Assembly: GCA_017993775.1 (NCBI GenBank)
Contig: JAGOMA010000030.1
Coordinates: 25,842 to 64,820 of the forward strand
Origin: Chloroflexota bacterium
GTDB lineage: Bacteria; Chloroflexota; Anaerolineae; Promineifilales; Promineifilaceae
Direction of reading: 5' to 3'
DNA length: 38,979 bases
The notes beneath the pieces were generated by a model that worked only from the letters and a program-made list of their open reading frames with translations, searched no databases and was not told the origin of the DNA. The position numbers and the translations under genes are program-made. Below, one piece after another: positions 23,476 through 31,572 of this stretch (the first letter of the stretch is position 1; the number at the start of each line of letters is the position of its first letter).

Positions 23476-24384
23476 ATGAAAAACAAAGGCATCTGGTACG
23501 GCGTCATTGCTTACACAATGTGGGGCGTGTTCCCCATTTACTGGAAAACCATCAAACACGTACCGGCCCTGCAAACGTTAAGCCATCGCATGGTCTGGTC
23601 ATTTATCGCCCTGCTTATTATCCTCACCGTCGCCCAACGCTGGCGCTGGGTGGCGCCAGTTTTACGACAGCCCAAAGTATTGCTTACCTTTTTACTCACG
23701 GCCACCTTGCTCAGCGTGAACTGGCTGGTTTACATTTGGGCGGTCAACGCCGGGTTTATCGTGGAGTCGGCGCTGGGGTATTTCATCAATCCGCTGGTCA
23801 ATGTGCTGTTGGGGATGATTTTTCTGCGCGAGCGGCTACGGCCGTGGCAAACCGTAGCCGTCATAATCGCCGCCAGCGGCGTACTTTACCTCACCATCAC
23901 CTACGGCGCGCTGCCCTGGATTGCGCTGACGCTGGCGGCTACCTTTGGCACGTATGGTTTGCTGCGCAAAACGGCCGTACTCAACTCGCTGGAAGGGTTA
24001 TCGCTGGAAACGGCCTGGATGTTTCTGCCGGCGTTTGTCTATTTGTTGGTGCAGCAGGTGAACGGGACGGCCGTTTTGGGGCACACAACGGCCGTTACCA
24101 ATATACTACTCGTCGGGGCCGGTTTCATTACCGTGGTGCCACTGCTGCTCTTCGCCGCCGCCGCCCGCCGCGTCACACTCATCAGCCTGGGCATCTTGCA
24201 ATACATCGCCCCCACCCTCCAATTTCTCATCGGCGTTTTTGTCTACAAAGAGCCATTCAGCCACACCCAGCTCATCGGGTTTAGCGTCATCTGGCTCGCG
24301 CTGGTCATCTACACCGGCGATGCCGTCGTGCGCCAGCGCCAACACCCGCTCCCCGCCAACCCCCTATCCGGCAAAATCTCCTAA
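23476..24384 (+). CDS. rarD: RarD, EamA-family permease
   Basis: A 302-residue drug/metabolite-superfamily permease with ten predicted TM segments, the usual RarD length. The N-terminus (G-I-W-Y-G-V-I-A-Y-T-M-W-G-V-F-P-I-Y-W-K) and S-H-R-M-V-W-S are characteristic of RarD. The signature A-L-G-Y-F-I-N-P-L-V-N-V-L-L-G is at about residues 95-109, and the second half has L-Q-Y-I-A-P-T-L-Q-F-L. RarD proteins are annotated as chloramphenicol-sensitive or amino-acid-type exporters, but the real substrate is uncertain. It has its own promoter and is followed by a GATGCGTG hairpin, so it is probably transcribed separately from the cytochrome operon. Confidence 0.95.
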   Translation: MKNKGIWYGVIAYTMWGVFPIYWKTIKHVPALQTLSHRMVWSFIALLIILTVAQRWRWVAPVLRQPKVLLTFLLTATLLSVNWLVYIWAVNAGFIVESALGYFINPLVNVLLGMIFLRERLRPWQTVAVIIAASGVLYLTITYGALPWIALTLAATFGTYGLLRKTAVLNSLEGLSLETAWMFLPAFVYLLVQQVNGTAVLGHTTAVTNILLVGAGFITVVPLLLFAAAARRVTLISLGILQYIAPTLQFLIGVFVYKEPFSHTQLIGFSVIWLALVIYTGDAVVRQRQHPLPANPLSGKIS

Positions 24385-24404
24385 AACAAGAAACCCGCTA
24401 ATCT

Positions 24405-24459
24405 GGAAGTGATGCGTGATGCGTGATGCGTGTCCCTTCACGCATCACGCATCACTTCC
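24405..24459. repeat. GATGCGTG-family hairpin, copy 2 (terminator of rarD)
   Basis: The 21-nt left arm starting GGAAGTGATGCGTG (24405-24425) is matched exactly by the right arm ending CATCACTTCC (24439-24459), a perfect 21-bp stem. It lies between rarD and the cytochrome b gene. No strong U-tract follows. Confidence 0.9.
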
Positions 24460-24573
24460 CCATCTCCCACTCTGCCCCCCGTCTCCCGCTTCACAAAATC
24501 TTCACAACCCCACCACACCTTCTTCATCGCCGCCGGGCATACTGGGGGACAGTATCGTAAGGAGAAAAAATCC

Positions 24574-25914
24574 ATGTCTGAAAACAACCAAACCTGGCGA
24601 CAACGCATCTTATACACCACGCAAACCGACGACCGCAGCCGGATGCGCGCCGTGGCCAATAACTTGATTTTGCATTTACACCCCACCAAAGTGCCCGCCC
24701 CAGCCCTGCGCTGGACCTACACCTGGGGTTTGGGCGGCCTTTCGGCCACTCTGGCCCTGCTGTTGATCATTACCGGCGTCATTCTTACCTTCCGCTACGA
24801 CGCCAGCGTCGAACGCGCCTACACCAGCATCCAATACCTGGAAACCCAGGTCGCCTTTGGCTCGCTGGTCCGCGCCCTCCATCATTGGTCGGCCAATTTG
24901 CTGGTGGTCACAGCATTTTTGCATCTGATCCGCGTCTTTTTGACCGGCGGCTTTAAGCTGGGCCGGTCAACCAACTGGATAATCGGTCTGGTCCTGCTGC
25001 TGATTGTGGTCGCCTTTAACTTTACCGGCTATCTGCTGCCCTGGGACCAGTTGGCATATTGGGCCATCACAGTGGGCACGAGCTTGTTGAGTTATCTGCC
25101 GTTGGTGGGCACGGCCGTTGCCAATTTCCTCCTCGGCGGGCCGGAAGTAGGCCAGGCCGCCTTGCGCAATTTCTACGCCATCCACGTCGCCGTGCTACCC
25201 GCGCTGCTGGTGATAATGATGTCCTACCACTTTTGGAAAGTGCGTAAAGACGGCGGCATCTCCCAGCCGCCATCCGAACCCGGCGAACGCATCGAACGCC
25301 TGACCACCATCCCCCACCTGGTGCAAATCGAATTTGCCGCTGCGGCCGTACTCATTTTAGGTCTGTTCGTGTGGGCGGCGTTTGTGCCCGCCCCCCTGGA
25401 AGCCCTGGCCGACCCCAGCCATCCCACCAATCCCGCCAAAGCCGCCTGGTATTTCCTCGGCTTGCAAGAATTACTTTTGCACATGCATCCATTGGCGGCT
25501 CTGCTGCTGCCCGGCATTATCCTGGGCGCGTTCGTCGCCATTCCTTACCTGGACAAACAAGAAGACAATATCGGCCGTTACTTCCGCTCGGCCGTGGGCA
25601 AACAAATCGCCCTGCTGGCGGCCCTCTACGCCATCGGCCTCATTCCGCTGCTGGTGCTGCTAGACGAATACTGGCTGGATTTGCCCGCCCTGCTGCCCGG
25701 TCTGCCGACGCTCATCAGCAACGGCCTCATCCCTCTTGCGCTCACATTGGGCGGGCTGACGGGGCTGTACCTGCTCTTTCGCACCACCAATAAGGCCAAC
25801 AAAAGCGAGGCTTTGGTGGGGCTGTTCGTTTTTGTCATGGTCAGCCTGCTGCTGCTCACCCTCATCGGCATCTTTTTTCGCGGCCCCAATATGGCCCTGG
25901 TTCTGCCTTTTTGA
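24574..25914 (+). CDS. Cytochrome b of a menaquinol-type bc/b6f complex
   Basis: A 446-residue protein fusing a cytochrome b6-like part with a subunit IV-like part. Haem ligand candidates are H103 and H117, and H204 and H219; the 13- and 14-residue intervals are the b6 pattern. The Qo region has G-Y-L-L-P-W-D-Q-L-A-Y-W. In place of PEWY it reads N-P-A-K-A-A-W-Y-F-L-G-L-Q-E-L-L, as in menaquinol-oxidising complexes. It oxidises quinol in the membrane and passes electrons to the Rieske protein. TAAGGAG lies 9 nt before the ATG at 24574; the frame is open to 24430 only through repeat DNA. It heads a three-gene operon with the Rieske and cytochrome c genes. Confidence 0.95.
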   Translation: MSENNQTWRQRILYTTQTDDRSRMRAVANNLILHLHPTKVPAPALRWTYTWGLGGLSATLALLLIITGVILTFRYDASVERAYTSIQYLETQVAFGSLVRALHHWSANLLVVTAFLHLIRVFLTGGFKLGRSTNWIIGLVLLLIVVAFNFTGYLLPWDQLAYWAITVGTSLLSYLPLVGTAVANFLLGGPEVGQAALRNFYAIHVAVLPALLVIMMSYHFWKVRKDGGISQPPSEPGERIERLTTIPHLVQIEFAAAAVLILGLFVWAAFVPAPLEALADPSHPTNPAKAAWYFLGLQELLLHMHPLAALLLPGIILGAFVAIPYLDKQEDNIGRYFRSAVGKQIALLAALYAIGLIPLLVLLDEYWLDLPALLPGLPTLISNGLIPLALTLGGLTGLYLLFRTTNKANKSEALVGLFVFVMVSLLLLTLIGIFFRGPNMALVLPF

Positions 25915-25958
25915 GCGGTTGGGAAACAAAGATGGTAACTGTTCAGGTTTTTCTGACA

Positions 25959-26018
25959 AGACCCCAAGGGTTTGGTACCCAAATAATCCAAATTCTCAGG
26001 AGCAAACCCTTGGGGTCT
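25959..26018. repeat. GACCC-family hairpin, copy 5, inside the bc operon
   Basis: AGACCCCAAGGGTTT pairs with AAACCCTTGGGGTCT. Relative to most copies both arms have changed at the matching position (T to C and A to G), preserving the stem. It lies between the cytochrome b and Rieske genes and may tune their relative mRNA levels. Confidence 0.92.
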
Positions 26019-26055
26019 GCATAGTTACCAAAGATTAACGATTGGAGATTAGAAA

Positions 26056-26550
26056 ATGAGCGAACAACCAAACGAAAAAACAAAATTATCACGACGAGAT
26101 TTTCTTAAATTAGGGGTTGGCGCGTTGAGCGCGCTGGCTTTGCTGGAAGTAAGCGGCGCGAGCTTGTTGTTTTTGCAACCGCGCAGCCTGGATGGCGAGT
26201 TTGGCGGGCAGGTAATTGCCGGTCTGGTAGACAGCTTTCCGCCGGGGTCGGTAGTAGAGTTTCCAGACGGCCGTTTCTACCTCATTCACGCCCCCGATGG
26301 CGGATTCCTGGCCGTTTACCGCCGCTGCACCCACCTCGGCTGCTCCGTCAGTTGGGAACCGGCGCAAAACCACTTCTTCTGCCCCTGCCACGCCTCCAGC
26401 TTCGACATCGTCGGCGACGTGGAAAACCCGCCTGCTCCCCGCGCCCTGGACACCTTTCCCGTCCATATCGACGCCGGGCAAGTCATTGTCGACACCTCTT
26501 CCATCCAAACCCGCGATAACTTCGCGCCAGATCAGCTTGTCTATGCTTAG
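26056..26550 (+). CDS. Rieske iron-sulfur protein of the bc/b6f complex
   Basis: A 164-residue protein. It begins with a Tat signal (S12-R-R-D-F-L-K-L-G) and a hydrophobic anchor (about 18-41). The Rieske fold carries the 2Fe-2S ligands C91-T-H93 and C109-P-C111-H112; C96 and C111 form the usual disulfide of the b/b6f type. It takes electrons from quinol at the Qo site of cytochrome b and hands them to cytochrome c on the outer face. GGAG lies upstream of the ATG. It follows the cytochrome b gene with a 141-bp gap that holds a hairpin, and precedes the triheme cytochrome c. Confidence 0.96.
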   Translation: MSEQPNEKTKLSRRDFLKLGVGALSALALLEVSGASLLFLQPRSLDGEFGGQVIAGLVDSFPPGSVVEFPDGRFYLIHAPDGGFLAVYRRCTHLGCSVSWEPAQNHFFCPCHASSFDIVGDVENPPAPRALDTFPVHIDAGQVIVDTSSIQTRDNFAPDQLVYA

Positions 26551-26560
26551 GAATGAAAAA

Positions 26561-26604
26561 TAAATAACACGTGAAAGATTGGACCAATCTGAACATGTTA
26601 TTTA
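26561..26604. repeat. GATTGGACCAATC-family palindrome after the Rieske gene
   Basis: The inner palindrome AGATTGGACCAATCT (26576-26590) is nested within perfect outer arms TAAATAACA (26561-26569) and TGTTATTTA (26596-26604). The outer TGTTATTTA is also found beside the copy at 19943-19973. It separates the Rieske and cytochrome c genes and could be a partial terminator. Confidence 0.85.
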
Positions 26605-26659
26605 TTCCATTCTCGTTCCTTAACAGACAGAACCGCAAGAAATTAACGATAGGTCTCTC

Positions 26660-28195
26660 ATGAACTACAACAAACTCATCAGCTTTCTCGCCTTACTCGT
26701 TCTAATCGTCGCCCTGCCGGTGTATGCCTGGCAGGAACCAACACGAATGGACGCCGCCCAGGCCGATCTACGGCAAGAATTTGTGTCTGACGCGGCCGTG
26801 ATATATGTGGAAAATTGCAGCGTGTGTCATGGCGCGGCCGGCGAAGGCATCGGCCCTATGCCGGCGCTAGACAACCTCGCCCTGCAAACGGCCGATTACG
26901 ACGACCTGTTTAAAACTATCGCACGCGGCCGTTACAACACAGCAATGGTCGGCTGGCACGTCGAAGAAGGCGGCAGCCTCAACGACTACCAGATCGAAGA
27001 ACTCGTCACCCTCATCCGCTACGCCGATTGGTCCCAGGTGGGCGAATTAGCCGCCCAACGCGGCCTCATCCCCGCCACCTTGCCCGTGCCCGACGTAGAC
27101 GAAAGCCTGCTGGCCGAAATCACCGCCCTGGCCCCCGAAGGCAGCCAGTGGGCAGCCGGTTTGCAGCTCTATGCCTCCAATTGCACCCTCTGCCACGGCG
27201 TCAATGGCGAAGGCACGAACCTGGCCGTCCCGCTCAATACCGCCGATATCCAGGCCACCGACCTGGCCGAGCTGGAACGCATCATCCGCGAAGGCGTTCC
27301 CGGCACGTTGATGGTTAGTTGGAACAGCAGCCTGGCCCCGGAAGAAATCACGTCGCTGGCTGAATTTTTGCAAAATTGGGATGAACTCAGCGCCCACGAC
27401 CTGGTCTTGACGCCGCCGGAACCCATCCACATCGACGTAAACAATCCCGAGGAGATGCTGGCGCTGGGCGAACGAATTTACAACGCGACCTGCGTTGTCT
27501 GCCACGGCGTCGATGGCAGCGGCGGAACCGGCCCGGTCCTGAACAGCCAGCAAATCCTCAGCCGCGACACGGATGAGATGCTGACCACCTTCATTATCAA
27601 CGGCGGGCGAATGCCCAACGCCAATATGCCACCCTTTGGCGACCGGCTGACATCGGTGGAGATTGAAGCGGTTGTGCAGTTCTTACGCGCCTGGGAACCC
27701 ACTGCGCCATCGGTGCAAAACCCACGCGGCACAGCGCAAGGCGGCGGTCCCCCCTGGCTGCGCGCCACCCCGGACGCCACCAACCCGGTTGATCCCGGAA
27801 CGGCGCAATCACAAGGGCAGGGCAAAGGCGGCCCCCCCTGGCGCGATACCGGCGTGACTCCTGGCGGGGCAACGCCTGGCCAGGGACAAACTGACGCCGC
27901 CAACGCCACCATGCCCACGGCCGTTCCCTATTCCGGTCAGGTTGTCGCTGTTGCCGATAACTTGCTCACATTTCAGACAGCGGATGGGGTGCAACTGGAT
28001 GCGATGCTCGGACCGCCCTGGTTCTGGTCGGAAAGCGGCATCGCCCTGGCCCCAGGCGACCAGATCGAACTGGAAGGTTTCGAGTCAACCGACGCCACTC
28101 ACATGGAAGTCAATTGGCTGACCAACCTGACCACCGGTGAAACCATTCAACTGCGAACGCCAGAGGGACTCCCGGTCTGGAACGAAAACAATTAA
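26660..28195 (+). CDS. Triheme cytochrome c with C-terminal OB-like domain
   Basis: A 511-residue exported cytochrome. The signal segment (about 1-23, ending V-Y-A-W) may remain as an anchor. Three cytochrome c domains have C53-S-V-C-H57, C175-T-L-C-H179 and C278-V-V-C-H282, with likely axial Met at 96, 218 and 323. A Pro/Gly/Gln-rich linker (about 350-422) follows. The last roughly 85 residues (Y-S-G-Q-V-V-A-V-A-D-N-L-L-T-F-Q-T to R-T-P-E-G-L-P-V-W) form a small beta-domain that recurs in the exported protein at 38034-38816. It should carry electrons from the Rieske protein to a terminal acceptor; no oxidase gene is in the window. It closes the bc operon. Confidence 0.94.
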   Translation: MNYNKLISFLALLVLIVALPVYAWQEPTRMDAAQADLRQEFVSDAAVIYVENCSVCHGAAGEGIGPMPALDNLALQTADYDDLFKTIARGRYNTAMVGWHVEEGGSLNDYQIEELVTLIRYADWSQVGELAAQRGLIPATLPVPDVDESLLAEITALAPEGSQWAAGLQLYASNCTLCHGVNGEGTNLAVPLNTADIQATDLAELERIIREGVPGTLMVSWNSSLAPEEITSLAEFLQNWDELSAHDLVLTPPEPIHIDVNNPEEMLALGERIYNATCVVCHGVDGSGGTGPVLNSQQILSRDTDEMLTTFIINGGRMPNANMPPFGDRLTSVEIEAVVQFLRAWEPTAPSVQNPRGTAQGGGPPWLRATPDATNPVDPGTAQSQGQGKGGPPWRDTGVTPGGATPGQGQTDAANATMPTAVPYSGQVVAVADNLLTFQTADGVQLDAMLGPPWFWSESGIALAPGDQIELEGFESTDATHMEVNWLTNLTTGETIQLRTPEGLPVWNENN

Positions 28196-28208
28196 ACATG
28201 GGTAAAAC

Positions 28209-28258
28209 GTGATGCGTGATGCGTGATGATCTCCTTTCACGCATCACGCATCACGCAT
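28209..28258. repeat. GATGCGTG-family hairpin, copy 3, reaching the pyrF stop
   Basis: The left arm CGTGATGCGTGATGCGTGAT (28209-28228) pairs with CACGCATCACGCATCACGCA (28238-28257) around a short loop. The distal end touches the pyrF stop codon (28258-28260). It lies between convergent genes and probably terminates both. Confidence 0.9.
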
Positions 28259-29073
28259 TAATTCGCGTTTCTCGCCGCGTTAATCTGGTCGCGCAGTTCC
28301 AGAGCAGCGGCGCGAGCCGAGGCGGCAAAATCGCCTTGCAGCGACGCGTACAAAATGCTGCGGCTGGCGCTGATGACCGGCCCGGCGACCGCGTCTGGAC
28401 CATATTGTACGGCCGTTGCCAAATCCCCACCCTGCGCCCCAATCCCCGGAATTAAAAAGTTGGCCTTCGGGGCCATTGTTCGAGCCATTTCCAATTCTTG
28501 CGGGTAGGTTGCGCCCACCACGTATCCTTTGTGACCGGCCGTTTCCCAGGCCTGGCTCTGACGCAGTACTTCGGCCGTCAGCCCTTGCCCGGCAGCCAGA
28601 TCGCCCTGGAAATTGCCCGCGCTAGGATTGGAAGTGCGCGCCAGGATGTATACCGCTTTGTCCGGCCGGTCGCCGATCATCGGCAGCACCGCTTCCGCGC
28701 CCACAAACGGGTTCACCGTCACTGCATCCACGCCCCACTCATCAAACAAACCGCGCCCCCATGCGCCCTGCGTATGGCCGATGTCGCCCGTTTTACAATC
28801 GAGAATAATCGGAATGTGGCTGGGGATATAGGCGATGGTTCGCTCCAGGGCAATGATGCCGGCCGCGCCCCATTGCAAATAAAAGCCCAAATTCGGCTTA
28901 TAGGCGCACACCAGATCGGCCGTGGCGTCGATGATGGCCTTGTTAAAAGGCAGCACCGGCTCGTCCCATTTCATCACGTCTACACGCAGGCGTACCGGAT
29001 CGGGGTCCAGGCCTACGCATAACCAGGAATTGTTTTGCGTTTGAATCGCTTGCAGTTTTTGGAGATAGTTCAT
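28258..29073 (-). CDS. pyrF: Orotidine 5'-phosphate decarboxylase, type 2
   Basis: A 271-residue enzyme that decarboxylates OMP to UMP, the last step of pyrimidine synthesis. The barrel shows K59-P-N61-L-G-F-Y, the catalytic D92-C-K94-T-G-D97-I-G-H-T motif, and the phosphate-binding G-I-G-A-Q-G-G-D near residue 215. Length and the D-A-V-T-V-N-P-F-V-G motif are those of the type 2 (mycobacterial/myxobacterial-like) subfamily. The frame extends to 29430 in the shadow of the metallophosphoesterase, but the ATG at 29073 matches the family start. It has no Shine-Dalgarno, and a promoter -10 ends 6 nt before the ATG. No other pyr gene is nearby. Confidence 0.96.
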   Translation of the reverse strand: MNYLQKLQAIQTQNNSWLCVGLDPDPVRLRVDVMKWDEPVLPFNKAIIDATADLVCAYKPNLGFYLQWGAAGIIALERTIAYIPSHIPIILDCKTGDIGHTQGAWGRGLFDEWGVDAVTVNPFVGAEAVLPMIGDRPDKAVYILARTSNPSAGNFQGDLAAGQGLTAEVLRQSQAWETAGHKGYVVGATYPQELEMARTMAPKANFLIPGIGAQGGDLATAVQYGPDAVAGPVISASRSILYASLQGDFAASARAAALELRDQINAARNAN

Positions 29074-29079
29074 GGGCAA

Positions 29080-29108
29080 ATTGTACCGGCTTGGCGACCG
29101 ATGACCAA
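29080..29108 (-). promoter_or_regulatory. Promoter of pyrF, probably giving a leaderless mRNA
   Basis: On the minus strand TTGGTC (29108-29103) and TACAAT (29085-29080) are 17 bp apart. Only 6 nt separate the -10 box from the pyrF ATG (29073), so transcription should begin at or beside the start codon. Confidence 0.55.
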
Positions 29109-29149
29109 AGATTAGGGCAACGGCCGTTACCCTTCCCCACTCAAGCATT

Positions 29150-30019
29150 TCATCCAGTCGCGTGTTGCAAAGCGGCCAACAAAGCCGCCTGATTGGGTGT
29201 TGACGGGATTTGAGGCAGTTCTGCCAGGAGGTCGGCGCGAGTAAGAACCGGCGCACCGCCCCACCAGCAGCGCGGCGCGGCACGCCACAGCAGCTGCAGC
29301 AGGGCGGGATTGCCGACAAACGGCCGTATCGCCCCTTCCACTTCCGGTGACAGAATAGACGCCTGATACGGCCGTGCCGCCGCCGCAAAATCGCCTGCCA
29401 CCACGTCCGGCGGTTGGTGGATGCGCCCATCGGCCAGATTGATGTGCGTGATGTGGAAACGGCCGTTTTTCAACACATACACAATCGCCGCCGTTTGCAC
29501 CACCTGCCGCGTCGTCAGGTTGCCGGAGGCCAGCGCCCCGGCGTTCACCAGTGTCACCCCCTCCAATTCACACACCAGCGGGATGTGCCAATGCCCAAAA
29601 TGCACCAACTTTGCCCCCACACGCTGCCCATGGCGGGCAATGCGTTCCAGCTTCGGGCGCATCCTCTGGTCGCGGCGCGATTCCATCTCGTCCACCCGAT
29701 CCGCAAAGTGGCCGTGCCAGACCAGCATCCGCTGGCCGGCCAGGGTGATGAGCTGCTTGTGCGGTAGTTGTTCCGGCGTGGATGGCGGCTCGTCGTTGCC
29801 ATGCACGGCCACCACCGGAGCGATAGCGCTGAGTTGATCCAGCACCCACAGTTCGCCTACATCGCCGGCATGAAGAATGAGATCGACGCCGCGAAAAATT
29901 TGCGGCAGCGTTTCCGGCAAATCGGGCCAACGGTCGGGCATGTGGGTATCGGAGATGAGTCCCAGGCGGGTAACCACCTGGTGCGGGGAAATGTGTGGAG
30001 GCAGGTAACGATTGGTCAT
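29150..30019 (-). CDS. Calcineurin-like metallophosphoesterase
   Basis: A 289-residue protein. The metallophosphoesterase motifs are complete and in order: S-D-T-H (about 23-26), H-A-G-D-V-G-E (about 50-56), V-H-G-N-D-E (about 72-77), W-H-G-H-F-A-D (about 101-107) and G-H-W-H-I-P (about 142-147). The core (about 15-200) resembles the YfcE/MJ0936 phosphodiesterase group. An extra C-terminal part of about 85 residues (Ala/Leu/Trp-rich) is not part of the fold and is unknown. A TATAAA lies 6 nt upstream of the ATG on the minus strand, so it too might be leaderless. The substrate is not predictable. Confidence 0.9.
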   Translation of the reverse strand: MTNRYLPPHISPHQVVTRLGLISDTHMPDRWPDLPETLPQIFRGVDLILHAGDVGELWVLDQLSAIAPVVAVHGNDEPPSTPEQLPHKQLITLAGQRMLVWHGHFADRVDEMESRRDQRMRPKLERIARHGQRVGAKLVHFGHWHIPLVCELEGVTLVNAGALASGNLTTRQVVQTAAIVYVLKNGRFHITHINLADGRIHQPPDVVAGDFAAAARPYQASILSPEVEGAIRPFVGNPALLQLLWRAAPRCWWGGAPVLTRADLLAELPQIPSTPNQAALLAALQHATG

Positions 30020-30113
30020 GCCCTCTTTATAAAAGGTTTGCCGCTTTTTTTCCAGTGGGCGGCGAGTAATCGTTGCCTGGTCGGTGAACGGCCGTAGCCC
30101 GGCCAGTCAGCCA

Positions 30114-30683
30114 TCACCCAAAACGCGCGTCAAACTCCGCTTTGGTCAGGCCAAATAGAAGCTCGTCGTAGTAACGGCCGTTTGTATACACATTGCTGCG
30201 AATCCGCCCCTCAGCCTGGCAGCCCAGCCGTTCCGCATGGCGAACCATCGCCGCATTGGTCTCCAGGCAGCGAATGTTGTACTTTTGCAGGCGCAGTTCG
30301 TGAAACGCGTAGCGCAGCAAAATGACTTTGGCCTCTGTACCATACCCCAGGCCGCGAAACGGGCGGTAAATGCGGCTGCCAATGCTGAACGTGCCGTTTT
30401 TTTGGTCAACGCCGTTTAAGTTGATGCCGCCTACCAGCTCCCCGGCCAACGTCTCGATGGAAAACATGATGCGCTCGGCACGGCCGTTAAAATCCGCGTA
30501 CCTTTCGCCAAATTCCTCAGCCGCTTTGTCCGATTTAGGCAGCTCGATGCCATAACTCAGAAAACGAACGCCCTCGCTGTCTGTATCTTCAGCCTGCCAC
30601 ATGGCGGCATCTTCGCGCCGCATGGGGCGCAGCCGGATTTTTTCGCCTTGCCAGAAGTAATGGTTGTTTTGTGGTGCATCCAT
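30114..30683 (-). CDS. GNAT N-acetyltransferase (RimJ/RimL type)
   Basis: A 189-residue GNAT protein. The N-terminus has I-R-L-R-P-M-R-R-E-D-A, the RimJ/RimL-type beginning. The acetyl-CoA pyrophosphate loop is R-P-F-R-G-L-G-Y-G-T-E-A (about 109-120), followed by the alpha-helix with L-L-R-Y-A-F-H-E-L and N-x-A-M-V-R-H-A-E-R-L-G-C-Q-A-E-G-R-I-R. It acetylates an amine, in a small molecule or a protein N-terminus. It starts 12 nt after the TetR gene, so the two form one unit, and the regulator probably controls its expression. The fold is certain; the substrate is not. Confidence 0.92.
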   Translation of the reverse strand: MDAPQNNHYFWQGEKIRLRPMRREDAAMWQAEDTDSEGVRFLSYGIELPKSDKAAEEFGERYADFNGRAERIMFSIETLAGELVGGINLNGVDQKNGTFSIGSRIYRPFRGLGYGTEAKVILLRYAFHELRLQKYNIRCLETNAAMVRHAERLGCQAEGRIRSNVYTNGRYYDELLFGLTKAEFDARFG

Positions 30684-30695
30684 GATGATGTCCTT

Positions 30696-31298
30696 TCAGG
30701 CCGGGTTTTGTACCAGACCTTGTAAAATAAATTGCGCGAAGATAACGGCCGTTTCCCCAACCGTCAGCCGCCCGGCCGGATCAAACCACAGCAGCGTGGA
30801 ATTAAACATGCCCACAATCGCCTTCACCAGCAGCGGCGCATCCAGATCGGCGCGAAACTCGCCTGCGGCGATGCCTTCTTGCAGCAGCCGCCGCCACAAC
30901 ATTTCGTAGGCATGGGCCAGTTCGTCCACTGTCTCCGCCGCCTGTGGATGAATCAGATTGAGCCGCTCAAAATTAAAAATCGTGTACAGATCGGCGTGTT
31001 CCTGGAACACGTTCAAATGCGCCGCGACCGCCTCTTTCAGCTTCGCGGTTGGCGGCGCGTCTGTTTCCATGATAGCTTGCATCGCCGCCAGGGCCACGCC
31101 CACCCGCCGCTCCACAATCTCCAGCAGCAACGACTCTTTGGAATCGAAATAGTAATACAAACTGCCTTTTTGCATCGCCAACTCGTCGGCAATATCCTGC
31201 ATGCGGGTGGCGTGGTAGCCGCGCGTGGCAAATAAGCGCGCGGCCGTGTCAAAAACGCGCTGTTCACGGGCAAGTCGTTTTTCCTGAACGGTACTCAT
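30696..31298 (-). CDS. TetR-family transcriptional regulator
   Basis: A 200-residue regulator. The N-terminal HTH reads V-F-D-T-A-A-R-L-F-A-T-R-G-Y-H-A-T-R-M-Q-D-I-A then L-A-M-Q-K-G-S-L-Y-Y-Y-F-D-S-K-E-S-L-L, the classic TetR pattern. The C-terminal ligand domain (about 75-200) resembles the KstR2/FadR-type TetR_C with N-F-E-R-L near the middle. The frame is open to 31349; I use the ATG at 31298 (M-S-T-V-Q-E-K-R-L), though 31307 is also possible. It is cotranscribed with the GNAT gene downstream. It could also act on the divergent iron-transport promoter region to its right. The ligand is unknown. Confidence 0.92.
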   Translation of the reverse strand: MSTVQEKRLAREQRVFDTAARLFATRGYHATRMQDIADELAMQKGSLYYYFDSKESLLLEIVERRVGVALAAMQAIMETDAPPTAKLKEAVAAHLNVFQEHADLYTIFNFERLNLIHPQAAETVDELAHAYEMLWRRLLQEGIAAGEFRADLDAPLLVKAIVGMFNSTLLWFDPAGRLTVGETAVIFAQFILQGLVQNPA

Positions 31299-31361
31299 GG
31301 CCGCCATTATAGAAGAAACAACCAAAATTACCTCGTTTACCATCTCCACCCGCCCAGAACT

Positions 31362-31411
31362 GAACCCTGGTTAAGTTTTAATTTACTGCGCACCCTAAAC
31401 CTGGCTTAACG
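31362..31411. promoter_or_regulatory. Shared block 1 upstream of the Fe(III) binding-protein gene
   Basis: GAACCCTGGTTAAG (31362-31375) and TAAACCTGGCTTAACG (31396-31411) are two similar AACC-N2-GGTTAA half-dyads about 34 bp apart, separated by TTTTAATTTACTG. The block aligns nearly end to end with 32751-32799, upstream of the permease gene, and both are followed by GCCATTGT. Duplication upstream of two genes of one importer suggests an operator, perhaps for an iron regulator. Confidence 0.5.
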
Positions 31412-31491
31412 GCCGTCAACTTGTAACTTAACCCTCGCCATTGTATGCCGCCCTACCCCACCGCATAATCACCACCACATCAAACTTTACT

Positions 31492-31548
31492 GACCCTAAG
31501 GGTTTGATTGCCAACAATTTGGCCCCGCGCGATCAAACCCTTAGGGTC
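31492..31548. repeat. GACCC-family hairpin, copy 6
   Basis: GACCCTAAGGGTTTGAT (31492-31508) pairs perfectly over 17 bp with ATCAAACCCTTAGGGTC (31532-31548), with a 23-nt loop. It lies between the proposed operator and the ATG at 31573, so in the leader of the binding-protein mRNA, 12 nt before the AAAAGGAG ribosome site. Confidence 0.92.
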
Positions 31549-31572
31549 TCTCTGGCAAAAGGAGTTTAGCTA

